A DNA stretch of 42,371 nt from Oscillospiraceae bacterium. GTDB taxonomy: Bacteria; Bacillota; Clostridia; Oscillospirales; Oscillospiraceae. Positions within the stretch are counted from its first letter, which is position 1; each line of letters begins with the position of its first letter. Of this stretch, positions 8,114 through 16,008 are shown piece by piece. A model generated the notes under the pieces. It had not been told where the DNA came from. It was given only the letters and a program-made list of their open reading frames with translations, and did no database searches. Location: positions 1-42,371 of the forward strand of contig WRJQ01000012.1 of the NCBI GenBank assembly GCA_009778485.1, in the 5' to 3' direction. A program made the position numbers and the translations under genes.

Positions 8114-10492
8114 TCAATACGCAAATTCCACCACAGTTACTCCGTCCTCTCCTTCCCCGTAAAGCCCGAGCCTGAAAGACTTTATTTTTTTGTCGCCCCG
8201 CAAGCAGCGGTGGACTGCCTGGCGCAGGGCCCCGGTACCTTTTCCGTGGATTACTGTAACAGATACTAAATGAGCCATGCGCGCGTTGTCGAGATAACGC
8301 TCCAGTGTCGGCACGGCTTCGTCAGTCTGCATGCCGCGCAGATCTATCTCCGGTTTTGCGGCTATCTCGCTGAGGCGGGTATCCGTTTTGGCTATTTGCT
8401 TCTTCACCTCTTGCTGCGCCGCATCCTCAATCAGGATAACCTCGTCCGCCCTTGCCGTGATCTTCATTATCCCGGCTTGCAGAGTCAGCATGCCGTCCCT
8501 GTCGACCGAAATGACGTCGGCGGTAGCGCCCAGCCCGCGCAACTTTACTTTGTCGCCGCGCACCGGCTCCCTTGACGACTCCTCCTCGGGTTCGTGGTCT
8601 TCCGCCCCAAGCGCTTTCTCAGCCTCGTTGAGCGCTCTGAATATCTCCGCTTTACCCTCGTTGAGCGACCTGCTGTCTGTCTCTTTGCGCGCATTTTCGC
8701 TGAGCAGGCGCAGTTCTTCCATGGCGGCCTCCGCAGTTCTCCTGGCGCCTTCAAGGATCTTCGCGGCTTCGCGCTTCGCCGCGTCGGATGCGTTAGCCGC
8801 TTCGCCGTCTATGCGCTTTTTGACTTCCTCGGCATACCTGCGCTCGATCTCCGCCTCCCTGAGCAGCCTAGCGCTCTCATCCCGCTGCGCTTCAAGCGAC
8901 AATCGGGATTCTTCGAGGCTGGCTATCGCGTCCTCAAATGAGGCGCTGCCGTGGTCTACCCGTTTCGCTGCGTCCTCGATAACTGCCTCCGGCAGCCCAA
9001 GCCGCCTTGAGATCGCAAAAGCGTTCGATTTCCCGGGGATGCCGGTAATCAGCCGGTATGTCGGCTTTAGCGTCGCAACGTCGAACTCGCACGATGCGTT
9101 CGCTACGCCGGGAGCAGTCATCGCGAATATCTTCAGCTCGGCGTAGTGGGTGGACGCCGCAATCAGCGCCCCTTTACCCCTTGCATGCTCGATTATGGCA
9201 ATCGCGAGCGCCGCGCCTTCGACCGGGTCGGTCCCCGCGCCCATCTCGTCGAACAGCATAAGGGAGCCGTATCCCCCCATACTGATTATGGCCGTTATGT
9301 TGGTCATGTGGGATGAAAACGTGGATAACGACTGTTCGATTGACTGCTCGTCGCCTATGTCCGCGAGTATGTTGCTGAAAATCGGCACTTCGCTGCCTTC
9401 GTCGACAGGTATGTGCATCCCGCACAGAGACATGGCGCAAAGCAGCCCGAGGGTCTTGAGCGCGACTGTTTTCCCGCCTGTGTTCGGCCCGGTGATCACA
9501 AGTGTGTTGAAGTCGCTGCCGATGCAAATATCTATCGGCACCACGCTCTTTTCCGGAAGGAGCGGGTGGCGCGCGTTTTTCAGGTTTACCGACATTTCCT
9601 GCGATATCTCAGGTTCATGCGCGTTCATCTTTGCGGATAGTTTCGCTTTCGCGAAGATAAGATCCAGCTCAGCCAGTATCTCAAAATCGCTGACGATGTC
9701 CTCCCCGCCGTCCGCCGCCTCTGCAGAGAGCGCAGACAAGATGCGCTCGATCTCGCGTTTCTCCTTCGCTTCCAGTTCGCGTAGCTCGTTGTTTATCTGA
9801 ACTACAGCCATGGGTTCTATGAACTGGGTCGCCCCTGAGGATGATATCTCGTGGACGAGGCCGGGAATCGCAGACTTCTGTTCGGCTTTCACAGGTACGA
9901 CATATCTGCCGTTTTTCATTGTGATAATAGGCTCTTGAAGGGCTTTCGAATGCGTTGGCGAGGAGATAATCTTGTTTAGCGTCTGGCGGATTTTCTCTCC
10001 GGCAAGGCGCATATGCCTCCTTATCGCCGCCAGCTCCGTACTTGCGCGGTCAGCTATCTCTTCCTCGGATATTATCGCCGCGAGGATGCTGTCTTCCAGG
10101 TATTTGTTCGCGACCAGCGAGCTAAAAAGATAGTCGATTGCGTTGCCGGGCGCGTCCGTCTCTTTCTTTGCGTAGGCTATGGCGGACGACGCTGCGCGCA
10201 GTACGCCTGCGATATCCAGGAGTTCTCTCGTGTTGAGCATCCCGCCGACGTCCGCCCGCTTGACTGCGGCGCGTATGTCTTTTACGCCGGAGAAGGCCGG
10301 CGAGCCTTTGTGAGACAGCATCGACTTGGCCGAGCTTGTCTCCGCAAGCCTCTTTTTTACAGTATGCTCGGCGCTTACGGGCCTTAGCTCGCGCGCGGCG
10401 CCTTTTGCCGCTTCGCTGACAGATTCCTCCGAGAGCAAATCCAGTATGGCCGGCAGTTCGATTGTTTGTAGAGATTTTTCATATAAATCCAT
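8114..10492 (-). CDS. mutS2: MutS2 ATPase/endonuclease with Smr domain
   Basis: The 792-residue protein has the MutS core without the mismatch-recognition domain. Walker A GPNTGGKT is at 335-342, followed by a DEMGAGTDP Walker B and STHYAELK. A long coiled coil (about 520-630), a KOW-like segment near 645-690 and a C-terminal Smr domain (about 718-792) with DLRG and HGKGTGALR follow. MutS2 proteins suppress recombination; in Bacillus, MutS2 has been linked to splitting of collided ribosomes. The length is normal for the family. It starts 5 bp after the recO stop with a weak ribosome binding site, suggesting translational coupling. Co-location with rqcH fits the ribosome-rescue role. Confidence 0.95.
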   Translation of the reverse strand: MDLYEKSLQTIELPAILDLLSEESVSEAAKGAARELRPVSAEHTVKKRLAETSSAKSMLSHKGSPAFSGVKDIRAAVKRADVGGMLNTRELLDIAGVLRAASSAIAYAKKETDAPGNAIDYLFSSLVANKYLEDSILAAIISEEEIADRASTELAAIRRHMRLAGEKIRQTLNKIISSPTHSKALQEPIITMKNGRYVVPVKAEQKSAIPGLVHEISSSGATQFIEPMAVVQINNELRELEAKEKREIERILSALSAEAADGGEDIVSDFEILAELDLIFAKAKLSAKMNAHEPEISQEMSVNLKNARHPLLPEKSVVPIDICIGSDFNTLVITGPNTGGKTVALKTLGLLCAMSLCGMHIPVDEGSEVPIFSNILADIGDEQSIEQSLSTFSSHMTNITAIISMGGYGSLMLFDEMGAGTDPVEGAALAIAIIEHARGKGALIAASTHYAELKIFAMTAPGVANASCEFDVATLKPTYRLITGIPGKSNAFAISRRLGLPEAVIEDAAKRVDHGSASFEDAIASLEESRLSLEAQRDESARLLREAEIERRYAEEVKKRIDGEAANASDAAKREAAKILEGARRTAEAAMEELRLLSENARKETDSRSLNEGKAEIFRALNEAEKALGAEDHEPEEESSREPVRGDKVKLRGLGATADVISVDRDGMLTLQAGIMKITARADEVILIEDAAQQEVKKQIAKTDTRLSEIAAKPEIDLRGMQTDEAVPTLERYLDNARMAHLVSVTVIHGKGTGALRQAVHRCLRGDKKIKSFRLGLYGEGEDGVTVVEFAY

Positions 10493-10497
10493 ATATA

Positions 10498-11229
10498 TTA
10501 CAGCTTCTTTAGATAGTCAAGAGTCCGGAAGTCCCTGTCCAGATGGGAGAGCAGGTAGCTCTCGCAGATCCGGCTCAGTTCGCGCAGGGCTGTTGCTCCA
10601 AGCGTGAACGAGAAGAGCTTTTTCGGGTTGCAGCTAAGTATGTACCTCATAGCGCGAAGGACGCCCGCGCCAAGCATGTCAGCGCCGGGCGGGGCGCAGT
10701 CGCCGCAGCGGATTACTCCGCCATCGATGTCAAGCATAGCCGTTTCGGGAGCCTCGGCGCCGCAGGAGCAGCACCTGTCGACGGCCGGGGCAAAACCGGA
10801 AAGTTCCATAAGCTTCAGCTCAAAAGCAGGTTTGACGTATTCCGGGGTTTTTATCGCCTCGCTGAGCGCGAAAAGAGCGTTAAGGCACAGCGGGAGCAGC
10901 TCCCTGCCCGGGCTGTCCTCGTCCGACGCAGCCTCCGCCAGTTGCGCGAAGTAAGAGCCATGCGCAAGCAAGACAACGTCGTTGCGAAGCCCGTGGAACT
11001 GCTCTATGCTCCTCGCTTCCGTCAGCACCCGGCCCGCGCGCCCTTCATAAAGCGTCATTTCCGAGTACACAAGCAACTGCGTAGCAGCCGCAAGCTTGCT
11101 GTTGCGCCGCCGCGCGCCGCGAGCCGAGACTGTCAGCTTCCCTTCGTCGGCGGTCAGTACCGTGAGTATTTTGCCGGAGTCCTTGTAAGCTGTCTCGCGC
11201 AGCACAAGGCCTGAAGTGTTTGTATACAT
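10498..11229 (-). CDS. recO: DNA repair protein RecO
   Basis: The protein has about 243 residues. It has an N-terminal OB fold (TSGLVLRETAYKDSGKILTV then GKLTVSARGARR) and a C-terminal helical part with a four-cysteine zinc site, CCSCG and CGDC. RecO loads RecA onto SSB-covered single-stranded DNA with RecR in the RecFOR pathway. The ATG at 11229 shares its A with the era stop codon (TAATG), a coupling arrangement, and is preferred to an upstream in-frame start within era. Neighbours era-recO-mutS2 are a common Bacillota order. Confidence 0.93.
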   Translation of the reverse strand: MYTNTSGLVLRETAYKDSGKILTVLTADEGKLTVSARGARRRNSKLAAATQLLVYSEMTLYEGRAGRVLTEARSIEQFHGLRNDVVLLAHGSYFAQLAEAASDEDSPGRELLPLCLNALFALSEAIKTPEYVKPAFELKLMELSGFAPAVDRCCSCGAEAPETAMLDIDGGVIRCGDCAPPGADMLGAGVLRAMRYILSCNPKKLFSFTLGATALRELSRICESYLLSHLDRDFRTLDYLKKL

Positions 11230-12155
11230 TATTGGTTGCTGTACCCAAAGTTTCTTATCATGGTCTTGCTGTCGCGCCAGTTCTCCTTGACCTTCACCCA
11301 TGTCTGCAGAAACACAGCGGCTCCCATGAAGCGTTCAATGTCCATGCGCGCCATCTGCCCGATCCTCTTGAGCATCGCGCCGTTTTTGCCAATGATGATT
11401 CCTTTATGGCTTTGTTTCTCGCAGTAGATGGTCGCGTCCAGATCTATTATCGGCGGCTGATCGCCATCGCCGCCTACCGGCTGATCGCCATCGCCGCGCT
11501 CGCTGAACTTAGTGATTTCGACGGCAGTACCGTGCGGTATCTCTTTATCCAGGCATATCAGGAGTTTCTCGCGGATTATCTCGGCAATGATCTGCTTCTC
11601 GGGCTGATCTGTTACCATATCTTCCGGGAACAGGTGCGGCCCTTCCCTGGCATATAGCTCAAATCTCTCCAGAAGCTGCGGTATTCCGTCGCCCGTCCTG
11701 GCCGATAGGGGGATTATCGCGTCAAAATCGTAACGCTTTGAGTACCTGTCAATGACAGGCAGCGCCTGCCCCACGTTGACAGTGTCGATTTTGTTTATGG
11801 CGAGGACTGCCGGAACCCCCGCTCCCGATATGTGGCTGATCAACAAGTCTTCCTGCTCGCCAATGTTGTCTATCGGTTCCACAACGAGCACGACCGCGTC
11901 CACGTCGGCAACGCTTTGCTTTACGACGTCGACCATATAGTCGCCCAGCCTTGTTCGGGCTTTATGGAAGCCCGGGGTATCCATCAGGACTATCTGGGTG
12001 CTGCCGCGCGTAAAAACGCCGCATATCCTGTTGCGCGTCGTCTGCGGTTTCGGGGTGACGATCGCGACTTTTTCCCCGGTAAGCGCGTTTGTGAGCGTCG
12101 ACTTCCCGACGTTGGGCCGCCCCGCTATAGTTATCATCGCCGCTTTTGAGGTCAT
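11229..12155 (-). CDS. era: GTPase Era
   Basis: The 308-residue protein carries G1 GRPNVGKS at 12-19, G3 DTPG at 59-62, G4 NKID at 121-124 and a C-terminal KH domain with IIIGKNGAMLKRIG (253-266). Era binds the 3' end of 16S rRNA and assists 30S assembly. An unusual insertion at residues 221-234 repeats GDGDQP within an 8-residue period just before the KH strand; typical Era proteins have a short turn here. The ATG overlaps the ybeY stop as ATGA, and the stop overlaps recO, so three genes are coupled. Confidence 0.96.
   Translation of the reverse strand: MTSKAAMITIAGRPNVGKSTLTNALTGEKVAIVTPKPQTTRNRICGVFTRGSTQIVLMDTPGFHKARTRLGDYMVDVVKQSVADVDAVVLVVEPIDNIGEQEDLLISHISGAGVPAVLAINKIDTVNVGQALPVIDRYSKRYDFDAIIPLSARTGDGIPQLLERFELYAREGPHLFPEDMVTDQPEKQIIAEIIREKLLICLDKEIPHGTAVEITKFSERGDGDQPVGGDGDQPPIIDLDATIYCEKQSHKGIIIGKNGAMLKRIGQMARMDIERFMGAAVFLQTWVKVKENWRDSKTMIRNFGYSNQ
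11454..11497 (-). repeat. In-frame 24-bp duplication in era
   Basis: A 20-bp match occurs at 11454-11473 and again at 11478-11497, a 24-bp period. It encodes a repeated Gly/Asp/Gln/Pro segment in the loop preceding the KH domain strand of Era. Confidence 0.85.
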
Positions 12156-12640
12156 TCCCTATATCCCAGCTCGAGCAGGATCTCAGCCTCGCGCATGCGC
12201 ATTTGCCTGGCGTCCGCGCCTGCTTCGTGGTCGTATCCGAGCAGGTGCAGGACAGCATGCACGATCAGGCGCGCGGTCTCCCACTCCACAGAGTGCTCGT
12301 ATTCCTCCGCCTGTGAGTTCACATACTCCACAGACAATACGACGTCGCCGAGCGGTATGCGCCCCGTCTCCGGGAAAACGCCCTCCTGCGGCACAGCGAA
12401 ATGCCCCGGTTCAAGCTCGTAAGCAGGAAATGAGAGAACGTCGGTCGGCGCGTCGAGGCCGCGGTACTTGCTGTTTAGTTCCATGATGCCGCTGTTGTTC
12501 GTAACGAGGACGCTTACCTCGCAGCCGTCATGTACGTTTTCGCTCTTCAGCGTCCCCCTAATGATTCGCTTAATAGTCGGTATAGGCAGTCTGTCAGCTG
12601 TCTTGACTTTTTCGTGCCTAACGAAAATCCTTGGCGTCAT
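12152..12640 (-). CDS. ybeY: Endoribonuclease YbeY
   Basis: The 162-residue protein has the metal-binding pattern H-x3-H-x5-H in HAVLHLLGYDHEA (H128, H132, H138) and the TDVLSFPAYE and GDVVLSVE strands of the family. YbeY is a single-strand RNase needed for 16S rRNA 3'-end maturation and ribosome quality control, and it works with Era. It overlaps phoH upstream and era downstream by 4 nt each (ATGA), so the three are translated as a coupled set. Confidence 0.95.
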   Translation of the reverse strand: MTPRIFVRHEKVKTADRLPIPTIKRIIRGTLKSENVHDGCEVSVLVTNNSGIMELNSKYRGLDAPTDVLSFPAYELEPGHFAVPQEGVFPETGRIPLGDVVLSVEYVNSQAEEYEHSVEWETARLIVHAVLHLLGYDHEAGADARQMRMREAEILLELGYRE

Positions 12641-13707
12641 TGATTCTTCTTCGCGCGCGCGGTGTTTGGCGGTTTGCCTGCCGCCGTTTTTTTCACCGTC
12701 TGCGCTTCTCCTATCTTTTTGTCACGTTTTTCATATGCCGCGATAATCCTCGACACCAGCTCGTGCCGGACGACATCCGCGCCTGTCAGCGTGCATATCG
12801 CAATATCGGGGACCCCCTCGAGGACGCGCATCGCGTCGCGTAAGCCGCTCGTTTTGTCCGGCGGCAGGTCTATCTGCGTGATGTCTCCCGTTATTACGAT
12901 TTTCGATCCGAACCCAAGCCGGGTCAGGAACATCTTCATCTGCTCGCGCGAAGTGTTTTGGGCTTCATCCAATATGATGAAAGCGTCGTCAAGGGTCCTT
13001 CCGCGCATATATGCGAGCGGAGCAATTTCAATATTGCCTCGCTCAAGGTACTTGTTATATGTGTCTGTCCCCAGCAGCTCGAACAAGGCGTCGTAAAGAG
13101 GCCGTAAATACGGGTCGACCTTGCTTTGCAAATCTCCCGGCAGGAATCCAAGCCTCTCGCCCGCTTCGACTGCGGGGCGCGTGAGTATGATCCTGTTGAC
13201 GCTCTTCCCCCGGAATGCGGCGACCGCGGCTGCGACGGCCAGATAAGTCTTGCCCGTGCCTGCCGGGCCAATCGCAAGGGTGACAGTATTGCCCATGATT
13301 GCGTCGACGTATTTCCTTTGCCCGAGGGTTTTCGGCTTGATCGGTTTACCTTTCGCGGAGATGCAAACGATGTCCTTGCTTATCTCCCCGATCTTGTCGT
13401 CCTGCCCTTCCTTGACAAGCCCGATGATGTACCTCACGCTGCGCGCGTCGATGAGCTCTCCTTTTGAGGTCATAGTCAGCAAGCCGTTGATTGCGCGTTC
13501 CGCGTGGCCAACGCTTTCTTCCTCGCCTTGAATGCATAGCTCGGAGTTCCTGTCCGTCACTTTCACGCTAAGCTCGTTTTCGATAAGGCGCAAGTTCTCG
13601 TCAAATGAGCCGAACACGCTGATTACATTTTCAAGCCTGTCCACGCTGATGGTTTTCTCGCTGTGTATTACTTCCCGCCTCCTTCCTGTGGTATTATCTA
13701 GCGCCAA
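12637..13707 (-). CDS. phoH: PhoH-like ATPase
   Basis: The product has up to 356 residues. Walker A GPAGTGKT is at 147-154, with LTRPAVEAGERLGFLPGD and the Walker B LDEAQNTSREQMKMFLTR. PhoH (YbeZ) proteins are ATPases, probably RNA helicase-like, usually next to ybeY and era, as here. The start is uncertain. The TTG at 13707 has no ribosome binding site, whereas a perfect AGGAGG at 13683-13678 points to codons V13/I14, where only GTA and ATA are available (ATA at 13668, spacing 9). The family's N-terminus would also fit the shorter form. The C-terminal 20 residues are basic. Confidence 0.93.
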   Translation of the reverse strand: MALDNTTGRRREVIHSEKTISVDRLENVISVFGSFDENLRLIENELSVKVTDRNSELCIQGEEESVGHAERAINGLLTMTSKGELIDARSVRYIIGLVKEGQDDKIGEISKDIVCISAKGKPIKPKTLGQRKYVDAIMGNTVTLAIGPAGTGKTYLAVAAAVAAFRGKSVNRIILTRPAVEAGERLGFLPGDLQSKVDPYLRPLYDALFELLGTDTYNKYLERGNIEIAPLAYMRGRTLDDAFIILDEAQNTSREQMKMFLTRLGFGSKIVITGDITQIDLPPDKTSGLRDAMRVLEGVPDIAICTLTGADVVRHELVSRIIAAYEKRDKKIGEAQTVKKTAAGKPPNTARAKKNQ

Positions 13708-13732
13708 TGATAGCAGATATTCGCGCGGATGT

Positions 13733-15505
13733 CTACATCACTTTTTTTGTAATCTTTAGCGCAAGCTCGCCGTCGGGGATGGCGATGATAGTGCTGTAGT
13801 TTGTATAGAACACCATGCCGGGGCGTCCGCTAGGCTGCCTCTTTACGTTTTTCACCTGCGTGAAATCGACCGGCGTCTTCCCGCCCTCGCGAGCAGCCGA
13901 GTAATATGCGGCTATGGATGCAGCCTCCATCAGCGACGCTTCGTCCGGAGCAGCGCCACCGCATAAAATCACAACGTGCGCGCCGTGGCTCTTTTGCGCG
14001 TGAAGCCAGGTATCCGACCTTGCGGCGGTTTTGAACGTCAACGCCTCGTTTTGCGTGTTGTTCTTGCCGGCAAGGATTGTCATGCCGGTTGATGATATAA
14101 ACTCCAATGGCTTTGCGATGTCCTTTGCGCCCCGTCTCCTTGCCTTCTCAACCGCCTTCAGCTTCAGGTAGCCCGCCTGATCCAGCTCCGCGCGGATCTG
14201 CGACAAGTCGTTGTCGTCCTCCGCAAGCTCTATTTCCCCCAACACGCTTTCAAGGTACTCGAGCTCGCCTTCGCCGCTCTTTATCTGCCCCGCCAGCGAG
14301 ACGACGGCGTTTTTTGCCTTGGTATAGTCTTTGTAGTACTTTGCAGCGTTCTGCTGAGGCGTCTTCCTGGCGTCCAGTGGGATAACGCGCTCGGCTCCCG
14401 CCTCCCCGTAAAAATCCTGCGCGACCAGTATCTCGCTGCCTTTTACCATCCTGTGCAGGTTCGCGGTGATAATATCCCCGCACTCGCGCAGATAATCGCG
14501 GTTGGCGGCGCTTGCAAGGTCAGCGCGTTGAGCCGCAACCCTCCGCGCGGCCTTTTCTACCGCGGCGCGGACAGTTTTTCTCAGGGCTGACGACCTTTGG
14601 ATCATGCGGGAATGCTGCGCTGCGTGCGCGTAGTAATCGTCGAGCATTTCCGAAAAGCTGACGCTTCGCGCAGCCTGCAGAGCGTTGCCATACTGCATGA
14701 TCCGCGTGAATGAGTAATCCTTGGGCGTACCTTCGCCGTCTGACAGGCTCCAGGGTTCGCAGGCGCCTGCGGATACGCTTGCGAGCAGGTTGAAGAACTC
14801 GCGGCGAAGGGCTGCGCCGTTATCTGTCATTGACTTCGTGCGCAGGTCCGTTTCGCCATAGGCGCGCCAGGCCAGCTCCCTGCATACCAGCGGGGAGAAC
14901 GCGGCGAACCGCGATAAAATCCATTCGTCTGCAGCGGCGTCGTAAGATGCCTCGAAGATGCGCTGCCACTCATCCTGCGATACTTTCATCGGGTCCAGCT
15001 TGCCCCGTTGCGCCTCCGGTGGCCTGTACAGGAGGCCGGGGAGAACCTGCCGCTTGTCGTCCATATCGCCGCCGATCCGCCTTAAGCAGTCGATAATCCT
15101 GTCTTCATCTGTCAAAATGATGTTCGATATGCGCCCGATAAATTCAAGGATCAGCTTCTTCTCAGTAGCGAAGCCCAGCATATCAGGCGCTTGCATGGAG
15201 ATTATCAGCGCGCGTTCCGAGGATGGCTGCGCTACGTCAGTGACGCGGGCGCCTGTCAGATGCTTGCGCAGCAGCATGCAGAACATTGGCGGAGAGTCCG
15301 GGTTGTCAAACTTCCTCCCTGTAAAGTGCACCCTCGCGTCTCCGCTGCCCGCCGACGCAAGCAAACGCCGCGCGCCGTTTTCAGTTTTTAGCGATATGAC
15401 GAGCATATCGCGTTCGGGCTGCTGGATCTTCTCAACTCTCGCGCCGATAAGTTCGCTTCGCAGCTCGTTTGCCACAGCGGCAAGGCACATCGCGTCAAGT
15501 GGCAT
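13733..15505 (-). CDS. rqcH: Ribosome quality control protein RqcH (NFACT)
   Basis: This 590-residue NFACT protein starts MPLDAMCLAAVANEL, the usual NFACT-N opening. It has helix-hairpin-helix and coiled-coil parts in the middle and an NFACT-R domain at the end, with DTWLHAQKSHGAHVVI (498-513). RqcH binds split 50S subunits carrying stalled peptidyl-tRNA and recruits tRNA-Ala to add C-terminal alanine tails. Older annotations call it fibronectin-binding protein FbpA. The start overlaps the end of mrnC by 11 nt; phoH follows after 25 bp. Confidence 0.93.
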   Translation of the reverse strand: MPLDAMCLAAVANELRSELIGARVEKIQQPERDMLVISLKTENGARRLLASAGSGDARVHFTGRKFDNPDSPPMFCMLLRKHLTGARVTDVAQPSSERALIISMQAPDMLGFATEKKLILEFIGRISNIILTDEDRIIDCLRRIGGDMDDKRQVLPGLLYRPPEAQRGKLDPMKVSQDEWQRIFEASYDAAADEWILSRFAAFSPLVCRELAWRAYGETDLRTKSMTDNGAALRREFFNLLASVSAGACEPWSLSDGEGTPKDYSFTRIMQYGNALQAARSVSFSEMLDDYYAHAAQHSRMIQRSSALRKTVRAAVEKAARRVAAQRADLASAANRDYLRECGDIITANLHRMVKGSEILVAQDFYGEAGAERVIPLDARKTPQQNAAKYYKDYTKAKNAVVSLAGQIKSGEGELEYLESVLGEIELAEDDNDLSQIRAELDQAGYLKLKAVEKARRRGAKDIAKPLEFISSTGMTILAGKNNTQNEALTFKTAARSDTWLHAQKSHGAHVVILCGGAAPDEASLMEAASIAAYYSAAREGGKTPVDFTQVKNVKRQPSGRPGMVFYTNYSTIIAIPDGELALKITKKVM

Positions 15506-15914
15506 CGCTATCTACGCCCCTCACTATCGTCTCAAACAGGGCCCCGGCCCGTTCGGTCTCACCCTTGAGGTACAGATAGCCAAAGAGAGCTTCTATACCC
15601 GTCGCCGTGTGGTACTCGCTGTGCGTAGCGTTGCTTGGGATCGAGTTGACGTGCGCGTTTCTGCCGCGCTTGAATACATCAAGTTCTTCGGCTGTGAGCT
15701 CGGGAATCAGCCGCTGCGCGGACGCCGCTTGCGCCCTGGCGGAGACGAACTCTACTGTCTGCGCGTGCAGTTTCCCGGCGGTCGACGTTCCCAGCAAGCA
15801 AAGCCGGGTGCGCACCATAAGCTCGAACACGGCGTCGCCTATATGCGCGAGGCCAAGCGTAGACATTTCTCGCAGGGTGTCGTCGCTTGCGCCGGGTCTT
15901 AGATAATCTGTCAC
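15495..15914 (-). CDS. mrnC: Mini-ribonuclease III
   Basis: The protein has about 140 residues. LAHIGDAVFELMVRTRL, FVSARAQAASAQ, and FKRGRNAHVNSIPSNATHSEYHTATGIEALFGYLYL are the RNase III-like helices and catalytic acidic residues, without a double-stranded RNA-binding domain. Mini-III trims 23S rRNA precursor ends in Bacillota. The GTG at 15914 is preferred, with AGGAAAGG upstream and an ordinary family length. A longer in-frame reading from 15986 runs through a hairpin, and an internal ATG at 15866 is also possible. Confidence 0.88.
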   Translation of the reverse strand: MTDYLRPGASDDTLREMSTLGLAHIGDAVFELMVRTRLCLLGTSTAGKLHAQTVEFVSARAQAASAQRLIPELTAEELDVFKRGRNAHVNSIPSNATHSEYHTATGIEALFGYLYLKGETERAGALFETIVRGVDSDAT

Positions 15915-15949
15915 AGGTGCAACAAAACCTTTCCTAATATAGCAATAGC

Positions 15950-15982
15950 GCGGTTTCAGGAGAAAATCAGTCCTGAAACCGC
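15950..15982 (-). terminator. Hairpin after ftsZ
   Basis: A 12-bp perfect stem (15950-15961 with 15971-15982) lies 27 bp after the ftsZ stop and before mrnC. No U-run follows on the minus strand, so it may be a weak terminator or a processing or stability hairpin that separates division from RNA-processing genes. Confidence 0.5.
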
Positions 15983-16008
15983 ACAAATATTATCACCGCA
16001 AATCCCTT

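Noticed and set aside
8331-9800. Long Ser/Ala-rich frames antisense to mutS2
   Set aside because: Low-complexity translations opposite a well-supported gene in a GC-rich genome; no domain, no ribosome binding site.
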